Source: Luteolibacter flavescens (GTDB lineage: Bacteria; Verrucomicrobiota; Verrucomicrobiia; Verrucomicrobiales; Akkermansiaceae). From it: DNA of 64,000 nt. The translations under genes and the position numbers were made by a program. Positions 33,982-42,869 of the stretch are shown piece by piece. The stretch is taken from contig NZ_JAPDDS010000010.1 in assembly GCF_025950085.1 (NCBI RefSeq), positions 162,223 to 226,222 of the forward strand, in the 5' to 3' direction. The notes beneath the pieces were generated by a model. The model was given only the letters and a program-made list of their open reading frames with translations, ran no database searches and was not told the DNA's origin. Each line of letters opens with the position of its first letter. Position 1 is the first letter of the stretch.

Positions 33982-34887
33982 TTACTCCAGGCTATCGATC
34001 ACCGCGCGGACGGCCTTTGCCGCCTCGCGGAATTGCTCCGCCTCCACTTCGTTGAGATCCGGCTGGAGGAAACGCTCGATGCCCCTCTTGCCCACCACGA
34101 CGGGCAGGCTGAGGCACACGTCCTTCACGCCGAGATAGCCGTCGACGAGCACGCTGAGAGGCACGGTGCGCTTCTCGTCGAGCAGGATCGCCTCGATGAT
34201 GTAGGCCGCGGATTGGCCGATCGCGTAGCAGGTGTTTCCCTTCTTGCGGAAGACCTCGATGCCGAGGTGCTTCGCCCTTTCGCACAGCGCGCGGCGCTCG
34301 GGGCTGTCGTCGATCTTCTCGCCACCGGCCTGCGCGACACTCATCGCGGGGAACTGATGCTCGCCGTGCTCGCCGAGGATGTAGGCGCGCAGGTCGTCCG
34401 GATGGATCTCAATCATCGCGGAGAGCAATTCGCGGAAGCGGATGGAATCCACCAGCGTGCCGGTCCCCATCACGCGCTCGCGGGGGAAGCCGGTGAGCTG
34501 CAGCGCCTGCCAGGTGATTACATCGACGGGATTGGTCACGAGGACCAGCTTGCACTGCGGGGCCACCTCCGCGATGCGGGGCAGCATCTTCTTCATCAGC
34601 TCCGCATTGTCGTGGGCCAGCACGTTGCGGTCGAAGAATCCGGGCAGCATCGGCACCGAGGCGCAGACCGCCACGACCTCGCTGTCCGCGGCATCGTCGA
34701 TGTCCCCGGCGCGCACCTTCACGGGCACCTGCTGGAAAGCCTGCGCGTGCATGAGGTCGATGGCCTCGCCCTCCGCCTTGTCACGATTCGAACCCACCAG
34801 CACCACCTCGCGCGCGACGCCGCGGAGCACGAGCGTGTAGGCTAGCACCATCCCGACTTTGCCGGGGCCAACGATTGTTACTTTCAT
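33982..34887 (-). CDS. Lactate/malate dehydrogenase family protein
   Basis: 301 residues from ATG 34887. The frame extends 12 codons upstream, but 'MKVTIVGPGKVG' is the typical start with the NAD-binding glycines. Catalytic elements are an Asp partner near 'TLVDSIRFR' (substrate-carboxylate Arg in the same segment) and the active-site His in 'LGEHGEHQF'. The specificity loop reads 'SVPMLPGFFDR', with Met where LDH has Gln and MDH has Arg, so the preferred 2-oxo acid is uncertain. It is divergent from alanine dehydrogenase and near the pyruvate-dehydrogenase genes, which favours pyruvate as substrate. Confidence 0.85.
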   Translation of the reverse strand: MKVTIVGPGKVGMVLAYTLVLRGVAREVVLVGSNRDKAEGEAIDLMHAQAFQQVPVKVRAGDIDDAADSEVVAVCASVPMLPGFFDRNVLAHDNAELMKKMLPRIAEVAPQCKLVLVTNPVDVITWQALQLTGFPRERVMGTGTLVDSIRFRELLSAMIEIHPDDLRAYILGEHGEHQFPAMSVAQAGGEKIDDSPERRALCERAKHLGIEVFRKKGNTCYAIGQSAAYIIEAILLDEKRTVPLSVLVDGYLGVKDVCLSLPVVVGKRGIERFLQPDLNEVEAEQFREAAKAVRAVIDSLE

Positions 34888-35022
34888 GACAGCCTTCTGC
34901 CGCGAAGGCCGGGGCGTCTTCAAGATCTCTCGTGCTCCCCCGCTTTACTTGTCCGAATCCGCCGGTGCCGCCCCGCGTTTCCGTCAAGACGGAAGGGCCG
35001 ATCACGGGTAGCGTGCAATTCC

Positions 35023-36135
35023 ATGAACATCGGCATCCCGAAGGAGATCAAAGCACAAGAGCACCGCGTATCCATGGTCCCCGGCTCGGTCGCGGAACTC
35101 GTGAAGCACGGTCACCGTGTCTTCGTGGAAGCCGGTGCCGGCGCGGGCTCCAGCTACAGCGACGAGCAGTACCTCGCCATGGGCGCGGAGATCCTGCCGG
35201 ATGCGGATGCGATCTTCTCCGCCGCCGAGATGATCGTGAAGGTGAAGGAGCCGCAGCCCGAGGAAATCGCGCGCCTGCAACCTCATCACCTGCTCTTCAC
35301 CTACCTCCACCTCGCGGCGAGCAAGCCGCTCACGGAAGCACTGGTCGCCACCGGCTGCACCGCACTCGCGTATGAGACGCTCGAGGTGAACCGCCGTCTG
35401 CCGCTGCTCGAGCCGATGAGCGAGATCGCCGGCCGCATGTCTTCCATCGTGGGCTCGTATCACCTCGCGAAGCACAATGGCGGCCGCGGCACGCTACTCG
35501 GCGGCGTTCCCGGCGTGGCCCCCGGTCGCGTGGTCGTCATCGGTGGTGGCACCGCCGGTGTGAATGCGGCCCGCGTGGCCACCGGGATCGGCGCGGACGT
35601 CACCATCCTCGAGGTCGATTTCGAGCGCATGCGCTTCCTCGACATCACCATGAGCGGCACGCACACGGTCTACTCCAGCGAGGCAAATCTCGCGGAGCTG
35701 CTTCCACGCGTGGACCTCGTCATCGGTGCCGTGCTCGTGCCCGGAGCGAAGGCCCCGAAGCTCATCACCCGCGACATGCTGAAGCTGATGCAGCCGGGCA
35801 GCGTCTTCGTGGACATCGCCGTGGACCAGGGCGGCTGCGCGGAGACGACGCGCCCGACGACCCACCACGCACCGACCTTCGTCGAGGAAGACGTGATCCA
35901 CTACTGCGTGGCCAACATGCCGGGTGCCTACGCCCGCACGGCGACCCAGGCACTGAACAACGTGACCCAACGCTGGATCACCCTGCTCGCCGACAAGGGC
36001 GTGGCCGGTGCCTGCCGCGTCCGCAAGGAAGTGCTCGGTGCCGTGAACTGCAGCGGCGGCAAGCTCACCATCCTGCCCGTCGGCGAGGCCCACGGCATGG
36101 AAGTGGCCGACCCGGCTGAAGTGCTCGGAGTCTGA
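35023..36135 (+). CDS. ald: Alanine dehydrogenase
   Basis: 370 residues, the standard length. The N-terminal '[20 protein letters not shown]' holds the conserved Lys/Glu/Arg positions. 'LFTYLHLAA' contains the catalytic His. The Rossmann motif is '[17 protein letters not shown]'. The C-terminal signature is '[19 protein letters not shown]' followed by '[13 protein letters not shown]'. It interconverts L-alanine and pyruvate with NAD. A strong terminator follows. Divergent from the lactate/malate dehydrogenase gene, so both act on the pyruvate pool. Confidence 0.96.
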   Translation: MNIGIPKEIKAQEHRVSMVPGSVAELVKHGHRVFVEAGAGAGSSYSDEQYLAMGAEILPDADAIFSAAEMIVKVKEPQPEEIARLQPHHLLFTYLHLAASKPLTEALVATGCTALAYETLEVNRRLPLLEPMSEIAGRMSSIVGSYHLAKHNGGRGTLLGGVPGVAPGRVVVIGGGTAGVNAARVATGIGADVTILEVDFERMRFLDITMSGTHTVYSSEANLAELLPRVDLVIGAVLVPGAKAPKLITRDMLKLMQPGSVFVDIAVDQGGCAETTRPTTHHAPTFVEEDVIHYCVANMPGAYARTATQALNNVTQRWITLLADKGVAGACRVRKEVLGAVNCSGGKLTILPVGEAHGMEVADPAEVLGV

Positions 36136-36188
36136 CCGGGTGCGCGGGATTTATCCCGCCCGTCCAAAGACAACCGACGACAAATTTT

Positions 36189-36221
36189 GTGATGCATGAC
36201 CCGGATCATGCATCACTTTTT
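36189..36221 (+). terminator. Strong rho-independent terminator of ald
   Basis: An 11-bp perfect stem (GTGATGCATGA 36189-36199, complement 36206-36216), a CCCGGA loop and TTTTT at 36217-36221. It is 54 nt after the ald stop. The stem would also fold in the E2 transcript from the other side, followed by a weaker T-containing run, so it may act bidirectionally. Confidence 0.85.
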
Positions 36222-36254
36222 CGTTACGCAGCACGTCACCGACGCACAGCACGA

Positions 36255-37487
36255 TCAGAGTTTCTCCGGCTCCTGAAGAAGCTGCGCCACGCGACCCAGC
36301 AAGACACCCGCACCACCGCCATCGACCACGCGATGGTCAAAGGTGACCACGAGTTCGGCTTCGGTCACCGGAATGAAGGTCTCCACCTGATCGCTCCACA
36401 CCGGTTTCTTCACACCGGCACCGAGGCCCAGAATGAGCGTTTCATTTGGCAGCGGGATCGGCGTGCCGGACGTGAGGCCAAAGGTGCCGAAGTTCGTGAC
36501 GGTCGCGATGCCGCCGCGGAGATCGTCATCGGAAAGACGACGGCGACGACCGCGCTCGACCATCTCGGCATACTCGGTCGTGAGTTCGGAAAGGGATTTC
36601 CGATCCACCTTCCGCAGGACCGGCACGACCACGCCATCGTCCACCTGGACCGCCACGCCGATGTCAAAGGCGCGGGGATGCACGACCTTCTGGCCGATCA
36701 GGAAGCCGGCGGTCGCAGGCTCCTCGACAAGGGCGAGGGCAAAGGCACGCAGGACGTAGAGAGTGAGGCCCGGCTTCGGGTCCTGGTTGCGGCGGTGCTC
36801 GAGCACGCGGTCGAGCTTCACCGGCAGGCCCACCGTCGCGAGCGGACGCGTCCAACTCCGGCGCATCGCATCGGCCACGGCCATGCGCATCGGCGAGGCA
36901 TTGCTGCTCGGCCAAGTCTCGATGTAGTCGAGGAATTTTTCAAGGTCCTCCACCGTGACGCGGCCACCCGTGCCGGTGCCGACGATCGCGGAGATGTCCG
37001 CCTCGCGCAGCCCCATGTCATTCATGCGGGCACGCATGCGCGGGGAAATGTAGTGGGCTCCCATGGTGCCGGTCGGCACGGCCAGGCCCTTCACGCTCGG
37101 CACCACGGCGGGCGATTCCTCGTAGGAATCATCGTCGAGGGCGAAGTGCAGGTTCTTCTCCTGCTGCTGCGGCGAGGTGGCCTCGGCGGTGCGGCGGTCG
37201 GCGGCGGCCTCGATGCTCTCGACACCGGTGCGCGTGAGTTCCTCGTCGGTGACGTCCAGCAGGCCGAGCAAGGTCCCGACCGAGTAGGTCTCGCCTTCCC
37301 GGGCCATGATCTCCTTCACCGTGCCGCGGCAGAGCGTGGTCACCCCCATGGTCGCCTTGCTGGTCTCCACTTCGATGACCTCCTGGTCCGTCTGCACCGT
37401 ATCGCCGGGCGCGATGCCGATGCGAACGACGGTCGCCTCGGCAATCGATTCACCGAGCTGCGGCATGAGGATGGGAACGGTGGGCAT
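36255..37487 (-). CDS. Dihydrolipoamide acyltransferase (E2) of a 2-oxo acid dehydrogenase complex
   Basis: 410 residues from ATG 37487. The frame is open further upstream, but this start gives 'MPTVPILMPQLGESIAEA', the normal lipoyl-domain N-terminus. The lipoylated Lys is in 'EVETSKATMG'. A peripheral-subunit-binding domain lies around 168-205 ('YISPRMRARMNDMGL', 'GTGTGGRVTVEDLEKF'). The acyltransferase domain ends with the catalytic 'TFDHRVVDGGGAG'. It transfers the acyl group to CoA. The third gene of an E1alpha-E1beta-E2 operon; no E3 is present. Pyruvate or branched-chain specificity cannot be settled by eye, but the ald and lactate-type neighbours favour pyruvate. Confidence 0.9.
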   Translation of the reverse strand: MPTVPILMPQLGESIAEATVVRIGIAPGDTVQTDQEVIEVETSKATMGVTTLCRGTVKEIMAREGETYSVGTLLGLLDVTDEELTRTGVESIEAAADRRTAEATSPQQQEKNLHFALDDDSYEESPAVVPSVKGLAVPTGTMGAHYISPRMRARMNDMGLREADISAIVGTGTGGRVTVEDLEKFLDYIETWPSSNASPMRMAVADAMRRSWTRPLATVGLPVKLDRVLEHRRNQDPKPGLTLYVLRAFALALVEEPATAGFLIGQKVVHPRAFDIGVAVQVDDGVVVPVLRKVDRKSLSELTTEYAEMVERGRRRRLSDDDLRGGIATVTNFGTFGLTSGTPIPLPNETLILGLGAGVKKPVWSDQVETFIPVTEAELVVTFDHRVVDGGGAGVLLGRVAQLLQEPEKL

Positions 37488-37495
37488 GACTAGTT

Positions 37496-38464
37496 TTAGA
37501 AGGAAAGCAGCTCTCGCAGGGCGATGCAGATCGTCTCGGGAGTCGGGCGATGGGCCGCCCAGAGTTTCGGATGATACGGCACCGGCGTGTCGCGGGAGTT
37601 CAGGCGGCGCGGCGGCGCATCGAGCAGGTGGAAGCCATCCGCGCAGACACGCGAGACGACTTCCGCGGTAACACCACCCCACGGGAAGGCCTCGCCGAGC
37701 GCGAGCAGGCGGCCGGTGCGGGCGACGCTCGCGAGCACGGTGTCGATATCCAGCGGCTTCACCGAGCGAAGATCGACCACCTCGATTTCCCAGCCGCCCT
37801 GCTCTTTCAGCCGGTCGGCGGCGCGCACGGCCTCGTGCACCATGGCGCTGTAGGCCACGACGGTGGCGTGCTTGCCGGGGCGCGTGATGCGGGCCTTGCC
37901 GATGGGCAGGTGATCGCCATTGATACGCGGGGCCTTCAGCCAGCGGTAGAGGAACTTGTGCTCGCAGTAAATGACCGGGTCATCCAGCGCCACGGAGTCC
38001 AGCAGCATGTGATAGGCGTCCGAGACGGTCGCCGGCGTCACCACGATCAGGCCGGGGTAGTGCGCGTAGAGCGCCTCCATGCTCTGGCTGTGGAAGGGCC
38101 CGGACCCGGGCGTACCGCCGGAGGGCAGGCGCACGGTCAGCGGGATGGGCACTCCTGTCCGGTAAAAGCTCGTCGCGGCCTGGTTGACGATCTGGTTGAA
38201 AGCGATCGAGGAGAAATCCGCGAACTGCATTTCAATGATCGGCCGCATGCCCTCGATGGCAGCGCCCACGGCCATGCCGATCATGGCGTCCTCGCTGATC
38301 GGCGAGTCCAGCACGCGGCCGGGGAATTCCTCCGCGAGACCCTTGGTCGCCTTGAAGGCTCCCCCGAATTTCGAAATGTCCTGTCCGTAGAGGAAGACCC
38401 GCGGGTCCTCGCGCAGCAGCTTCTCCTGCGCCTCACGGATCGCATCGACGTACGTCACGCTCAT
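37496..38464 (-). CDS. 2-oxo acid dehydrogenase E1 component, beta subunit
   Basis: 322 residues. Typical E1beta blocks are 'YGQDISKFGGAFKATKGL', 'LDSPISEDAMIGMAVGAA', 'MEALYAHYPGLIVVTPAT' and 'DDPVIYCEHKFLYR'. A transketolase C-terminal domain follows ('WEIEVVDLRSVKPLDIDTV'). It forms the alpha2beta2 ThDP-dependent decarboxylase with the upstream gene. It lies 3 nt after the E1alpha stop and 8 nt before the E2 start. Confidence 0.95.
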   Translation of the reverse strand: MSVTYVDAIREAQEKLLREDPRVFLYGQDISKFGGAFKATKGLAEEFPGRVLDSPISEDAMIGMAVGAAIEGMRPIIEMQFADFSSIAFNQIVNQAATSFYRTGVPIPLTVRLPSGGTPGSGPFHSQSMEALYAHYPGLIVVTPATVSDAYHMLLDSVALDDPVIYCEHKFLYRWLKAPRINGDHLPIGKARITRPGKHATVVAYSAMVHEAVRAADRLKEQGGWEIEVVDLRSVKPLDIDTVLASVARTGRLLALGEAFPWGGVTAEVVSRVCADGFHLLDAPPRRLNSRDTPVPYHPKLWAAHRPTPETICIALRELLSF

Positions 38465-38467
38465 TCG

Positions 38468-39490
38468 TCAAATCCCCCTTCCGGTTGGCGTGGAGCACGC
38501 GTTCCAGTCTTCATCCCACGGGTCCGGTGTCGGCTCCTGCTGGGCCTGAGCGACGGCGGCCTGCACCTCATCGGTGAAGTCCTGCTTCCAGCGCTCGATC
38601 TCGTCCACCGTGGCAAATCCAGCCTCGATCAACTGGACGATGCCCGTCTCGATGCAGTCGCGTCCGAGGTGGCTGTCTTTCAAAACGGGCGGCACATAGC
38701 TGCCGTCATCGTGCTCGCCGTGGCCGCTCAGGCGTAGCAGGCGGGCCACCACCATCTGCGGGCCATGGCCTTCGCGGGCGAGCCTTACGGCATTCCCGAT
38801 GACCTGCGCGCAGGCCAGCACGTCGGTGCCATCCACGGAATGCGCCCCGACTCCGTAGCCCTTTGCGCGGTCCAGCAGGTCCTCGCAGGCGAATTGCCGG
38901 TCGGTTGGCGTCGAGTAGGCAAATTGGTTGTTCCCCACGATGACGACCATCGGCAGGCGCTCGACCGCCGCCATATTCAGCCCCTCGTGGTAGGCTCCGG
39001 TGGAGGTGGCACCGTCGCCGACGCAGGTCGCGCCGACCACGCCATCCAACTCTCCCTTCAACCGGCGGGCCATCAGCATGCCTCCGACGACGGAAACCGC
39101 CGCGCCGAGGTGGGAAATCATGGCCGGCATGCCATCCTGCGGGCGACCGCGGTGGATATTGCCGTCGCGACCCTTCATCGGGCCCATCACGGAGCCGAGG
39201 TAGGTGCGGGTGCAGTCGATGAGCGGCTCGCCAAAGGCCGTGCGCCCGGCCTGATCGCGGATCAGGGCGGCGAAAATGTCCCGCCCCTGAACGAGCGAGG
39301 CCCCGAGCGAGGCGCTGACGGCTTCCTGGCCCTTGCCGAGGTAGACGCCGCCGACGATCTTGCCGGCCTTATAGAGGCTGGACAGCTTGTTTTCAAGGAG
39401 TCGCGCCCGAAGCATCGCCCTGAAGACGTCGCGGACATAGTCGCGATCCAACTCCACGGCAGTCCTCTGGGCTTCCTCGGTCTCCGGCAC
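38468..39490 (-). CDS. 2-oxo acid dehydrogenase E1 component, alpha subunit
   Basis: 340 residues. ThDP-binding motif 'GDGATSTGAYHEGLNMAAV' with the usual 'VVIVGNNQFAYSTP' immediately after. The phosphorylation-loop region 'RLSGHGEHDDGSY' and the N-terminal 'RARLLENKLSSLYKAGKI' match the family. It decarboxylates the 2-oxo acid and reduces the lipoyl group of E2. The first gene of the operon. Its 5' region (39491-39624) is shared with the ParDE-like pair on the other strand. Confidence 0.95.
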   Translation of the reverse strand: MPETEEAQRTAVELDRDYVRDVFRAMLRARLLENKLSSLYKAGKIVGGVYLGKGQEAVSASLGASLVQGRDIFAALIRDQAGRTAFGEPLIDCTRTYLGSVMGPMKGRDGNIHRGRPQDGMPAMISHLGAAVSVVGGMLMARRLKGELDGVVGATCVGDGATSTGAYHEGLNMAAVERLPMVVIVGNNQFAYSTPTDRQFACEDLLDRAKGYGVGAHSVDGTDVLACAQVIGNAVRLAREGHGPQMVVARLLRLSGHGEHDDGSYVPPVLKDSHLGRDCIETGIVQLIEAGFATVDEIERWKQDFTDEVQAAVAQAQQEPTPDPWDEDWNACSTPTGRGI

Positions 39491-39576
39491 GGGCGAAGGC
39501 TAAACAGGCGACCCGAAGGCCCGCAACCGCTTTCCGGCAGGTGGGGCAGAGATTGCAAAACGATGCGCAACGCGAG

Positions 39577-39605
39577 GGTGGCGAATATTGACGAAATTTG
39601 CCACC
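39577..39605. promoter_or_regulatory. Imperfect palindrome, candidate ParD operator
   Basis: GGTGGCGAA at 39577-39585 and TTTGCCACC at 39597-39605 are inverted copies with one mismatch and an 11-nt spacer. It ends 19 nt before the ParD-like start. Antitoxins of this type normally repress their own promoter through such palindromes, so it is a likely operator. It has not been tested here, and it could instead serve the divergent E1alpha gene. Confidence 0.45.
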
Positions 39606-39624
39606 GGACGTATTGATCTGGCCC

Positions 39625-39894
39625 ATGGCGAGCAGCATCAACCTCTCACTCACGGATGAACTCCGCGCCTTTGTGGACCGGAGTTGCGGGGACGGCACCG
39701 ACTACGCTACCCCCAGCGAGTTCTTGCGCGATGTCCTGAGGGAAAAGAAGCGCCGCATCGAAGCCGCGGACTTGAGGGACGCGATCATCGAAGGCTACCG
39801 GGACGTGACCGAGGGACGGACGCTGGAATTCAAGGGCAACCTGAAAAGCATGATGGCCGAGGCAAGAAAGCGCGAACGCGAGGACTGGAAGTAA
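39625..39894 (+). CDS. ParD-like antitoxin (ribbon-helix-helix)
   Basis: 89 residues from ATG 39625. The N-terminal 'SSINLSLTDELRAFVDRSC' with 'YATPSEFLRDVLREKKRR' fits the RHH DNA-binding fold of ParD/CopG antitoxins. The charged C-terminal tail would wrap the toxin. The next gene, 4 nt downstream, encodes a ParE-like toxin. A candidate palindromic operator lies just upstream. Confidence 0.85.
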   Translation: MASSINLSLTDELRAFVDRSCGDGTDYATPSEFLRDVLREKKRRIEAADLRDAIIEGYRDVTEGRTLEFKGNLKSMMAEARKREREDWK

Positions 39895-39898
39895 AGGC

Positions 39899-40261
39899 AT
39901 GCCCTACCTCGCCCTCTCCCGCCGTGCCCTGCTCGATCTCGCCGAGATCGAACAGTATTCCACCGAGACTTGGGGAAAGAAGGTGGCCACGAGCTATCTG
40001 GGCGAAATTGAAGACGCCCTGAATCGCCTCAAGGAGAATCCCGGGCTGCTCCGATCAAGGCCCGAGCTTTCCGACCATCTGAAATTTTACCGCGTGGGTC
40101 GGCACCTGCTTGTCTGTGCGCAGGAAGGCGAGAACATCTATGTCCTGACGCTGAAGCACGGTGCAATGGATCTGCCGGAAAGGCTTGCTGAAATGGAGCC
40201 CGAGATGGCGAAGGAAGCCGAATTGCTCCATCAGGCATTCCTCCGCTCGCGGAAAGTTTGA
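39899..40261 (+). CDS. ParE-like toxin (RelE/ParE superfamily)
   Basis: 120 residues. The core matches ParE/RelE folds: 'LALSRRALLDLAEIEQYS', 'SYLGEIEDALNRLKENPGL', 'LKFYRVGRHLLVCAQEGE' and 'NIYVLTLKHGAMDLPERL'. ParE toxins poison DNA gyrase, but related folds cleave mRNA, so the target is not certain. The C-terminal ~25 residues extend beyond the usual ~95-residue size. Follows its antitoxin by 4 nt. Confidence 0.84.
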   Translation: MPYLALSRRALLDLAEIEQYSTETWGKKVATSYLGEIEDALNRLKENPGLLRSRPELSDHLKFYRVGRHLLVCAQEGENIYVLTLKHGAMDLPERLAEMEPEMAKEAELLHQAFLRSRKV

Positions 40262-40273
40262 AGTTTCACGCCC

Positions 40274-40633
40274 ATGCCCAAGTCCTCCGCCTTTCCCCGC
40301 ATCCGCGCCGAGGTGATCCGGCTGGTCGCCTTGATCCCCGAGGGCCGCTTCACGACCTACGGGTCGATCGCGCTGCATATGAATTGCAATCCCCGCCACG
40401 TGGCCCAATCGCTGAGCGGCCTGACCGAGGAGGAGGCCCGGGATCTGCCCTGGCACCGCGTGGTAGCCGCTGACGCACGCATCAGCCGCTCCATGGATCC
40501 GGAGCTCGCGGCAAAACAAAAGGCCCTGCTGGGAAAAGAAGGCATGAAGGTCAACGCGCGGGGTTTCATCCAAGACTCCGACGATCATTTCCACGTCGTG
40601 GGCATCCGCAGGGACATCCGGTGGAAAGACTGA
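40274..40633 (+). CDS. Alkyltransferase-like (ATL) DNA-binding protein, MGMT family without catalytic Cys
   Basis: 119 residues. MGMT-like winged-helix region: 'FPRIRAEVIRLVALIPEGR', 'TTYGSIALHMNCNPRHVAQ' and 'LPWHRVVAADARIS'. Active MGMT has PCHRV. Here the Cys is Trp (PWHRV), the hallmark of ATL proteins, which bind alkylated guanine and hand it to nucleotide-excision repair. It follows the toxin gene by 12 nt. Confidence 0.88.
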   Translation: MPKSSAFPRIRAEVIRLVALIPEGRFTTYGSIALHMNCNPRHVAQSLSGLTEEEARDLPWHRVVAADARISRSMDPELAAKQKALLGKEGMKVNARGFIQDSDDHFHVVGIRRDIRWKD

Positions 40634-40642
40634 CACTCGCAC

Positions 40643-41521
40643 GTGAGCCTGAAAGCCATCACCATCGCTGACGACGATTCACTCGTCGGCCACTTGGATC
40701 CCGGTCCGGTGGACCTACTCCTTTGTCTCGGAGACTTGTGGGACATGTCCCTTGAGAAGGCCCATGCCCGCTACCAGCCCGAGGCAGCATTCGGCGTGAA
40801 AGGAAACCACGATTCGGACGCCCCCTTCCCCTCCCTCATCCAGCCCGTGCACTGCACCGTGAAGCGAATCGGCGATCTCACCATCGGTGGTTTCAACGGT
40901 AGCTGGCGCTACAAGCCGCGTGGCCATCACCTCTTTGACTAGGACGAAGTGACACGGATGCTGGCGGATTTCCCGAGTGTGGACATTTTCATCGCCCACA
41001 ATTCACCCGCTGGCATCCACGAAAGAGACGACCATGTCCATCAGGGCTTCGACGCTTTCCTGAAATACATCGAGACTTCCCGCCCGCGATACTTCCTCCA
41101 CGGTCACCAGCACTTGCGGCAGACCACGATGATCGGTGACACTCGGGTCATCGGGGTTCTTGGTGAAGAAGTGATCGAGGTCGAGTACCCCCCCCTTGCT
41201 ATGCCGAAGATCTCCCAAGAAGACTATGAGCCGATGAAGGCATTCTTCATCGCTTGGATGGAGCGCTTTCCCATTTCCATCCAGCCTCCACCGGGACACC
41301 AGCCCATCGACATTCTCAAGAAGTTGGAAGAAATGGGCATGGCCAAGGCGAGACTTGGACTGGGACAAGCTATCGGGGACACACTCGAACAAGCTTTGTA
41401 TTTGCCAGCATCCGAGATCGAGTCGATCGACCGGGACTTCTCAGCCCGCGATATCATCACGCTTTCCCAGCTTCTGGCGAAATACTCCCGAAAGCCACGA
41501 AGAACCGGCGATACCTATTAA
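40643..41521 (+). pseudogene. Metallophosphoesterase interrupted by an in-frame TAG
   Basis: Open from GTG 40643 to 41521 in one frame except for TAG at 40940-40942. Before the stop are 'LLLCLGDLWD' and 'GVKGNHDSD', two metal-binding blocks of calcineurin-like phosphoesterases. After it are 'IFIAHNSPAGIHE' and 'YFLHGHQH', the remaining two. The context 'HHLFD*DEVTRMLADFP' fits a former Gln codon (CAG to TAG). The N-terminal D-x-H motif is also weak ('ITIADDDSLVG'). This is either a recent pseudogene, a readthrough gene or a sequencing error. The region after 41190 is also less GC-rich and of unknown function. Confidence 0.75.
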
Positions 41522-41613
41522 ACTTCGCCTTTCCCCCGCGTGCATGCGCCATTCCGCATTGCCGGGGATCGGGCTGCGGCTCATAACCCCGCCCGTCCTC
41601 CAGACCTACCCTG

Positions 41614-42525
41614 ATGAAACCGACTCTCCTTGTTCTCGCTGCCGGCATGGGCTCCCGCTACGGCGGACTGAAGCAGATGGACCCGATGGGCCCGAGTGGC
41701 GAAACCGTGCTCGATTACTCGGTCTTCGACGCGATCCGCGCCGGCTTCGGCAAGGTCGTCTTCATCATCCGCGAGGATTTCGCCGAGGCCTTCAAGAGCA
41801 GCGTGGGCGCGCGTTTCGCGGGCAAGATCGAGGTGGACTACGCCTTCCAAAAGCTGGATGACCTCCCGGAAGGCTTCACCATTCCCGAGGGCCGCACGAA
41901 GCCCTGGGGCACCGCCCATGCCGTGCGCGCCGCGCGCCACGTGGTCAGCGGCCCCTTCGCCGTGATCAATGCGGACGACTTCTACGGCGCGGACGCCTAT
42001 CAGGTCATTGCCCGCTGGTTCGCCTCGGATACCGGCGAGGCCGGAAAGGACCACTACTCGATGGTCGGCTACCCGCTGAAAAACACTCTCTCCGAACACG
42101 GCTCCGTGAACCGCGGCATCTGCCAGACCGACGCGCTCGGCCTGCTGACCGACGTGGAGGAAGTCGTGGACATCGCCCGCGATGAGGACGGCATCGTCCG
42201 CGGCACCGCCCTCGACGGCAGCCGCCGCGAGATCGCCGACGTCTGCCCGGTCTCGATGAATTTCTGGGGCTTCACCGAGAAGTTCTTCGAGCAGATCGAG
42301 GAGCACTTCACCGCCTTCCTCACGGAAAAGGGCGGCGAGCAAAAGTCCGAGTGCTACATCCCCACCGTGGTCGATGACTTCATCCGCCAGGAGCGCGCCG
42401 ACTGCCGAGTGCTCGACACCACGTCCTCGTGGTTCGGAGTCACCTATCCGGATGACAAGCCGCACGTGGTCGAGTCCATCGCGAAGCTCGTGGCCGCCGG
42501 GGACTACCCCAGCCCGCTCGGCTGA
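41614..42525 (+). CDS. Nucleotidyltransferase (NTP_transferase family)
   Basis: 303 residues. The N-terminal signature 'LLVLAAGMGSRYGGLKQMD' is the nucleotide-binding loop of sugar-1-phosphate nucleotidyltransferases. The metal-binding Asp lies in 'FAVINADDFYG', and 'TKPWGTAHAVRAARHVV' is also typical. The substrate is not identifiable, because the region after 'PVSMNFWGFTEKFFEQ' differs from RfbA, GalU and GlmU. It may supply an activated sugar or sugar-like precursor. It stands alone. Confidence 0.82.
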   Translation: MKPTLLVLAAGMGSRYGGLKQMDPMGPSGETVLDYSVFDAIRAGFGKVVFIIREDFAEAFKSSVGARFAGKIEVDYAFQKLDDLPEGFTIPEGRTKPWGTAHAVRAARHVVSGPFAVINADDFYGADAYQVIARWFASDTGEAGKDHYSMVGYPLKNTLSEHGSVNRGICQTDALGLLTDVEEVVDIARDEDGIVRGTALDGSRREIADVCPVSMNFWGFTEKFFEQIEEHFTAFLTEKGGEQKSECYIPTVVDDFIRQERADCRVLDTTSSWFGVTYPDDKPHVVESIAKLVAAGDYPSPLG

Positions 42526-42715
42526 AGTCCGGATCAGAGCTGATAGAATCAAGGTGGCAGGCCACACCGGGTGCCCATTCGACCCCGGAAAATCTGCCAC
42601 CTGCTTCACTCTGCCATTGACCATCCCGCCCCGGCTGATACCACTGCTGGGTCGCAAGCAATCGCACGAAGGATCAAGGAGTTACACCAACCAACTCCGC
42701 CCTTCCCGCCTCGAC

Positions 42716-42791
<76 letters not shown>

Positions 42792-42869
42792 GGGTGACAA
42801 TCGTGTCAGCCGGTTCTCCCGGAGCTTTTGCACTTGTCGCGCTGCGGACGTGCTTCCGAGCATGAGTGC

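Noticed and set aside
40260..41521. Reading the second half of the metallophosphoesterase as an independent gene from an internal start
   Set aside because: The first half holds the first two metal-binding blocks in the same frame, so the two parts form one interrupted gene.
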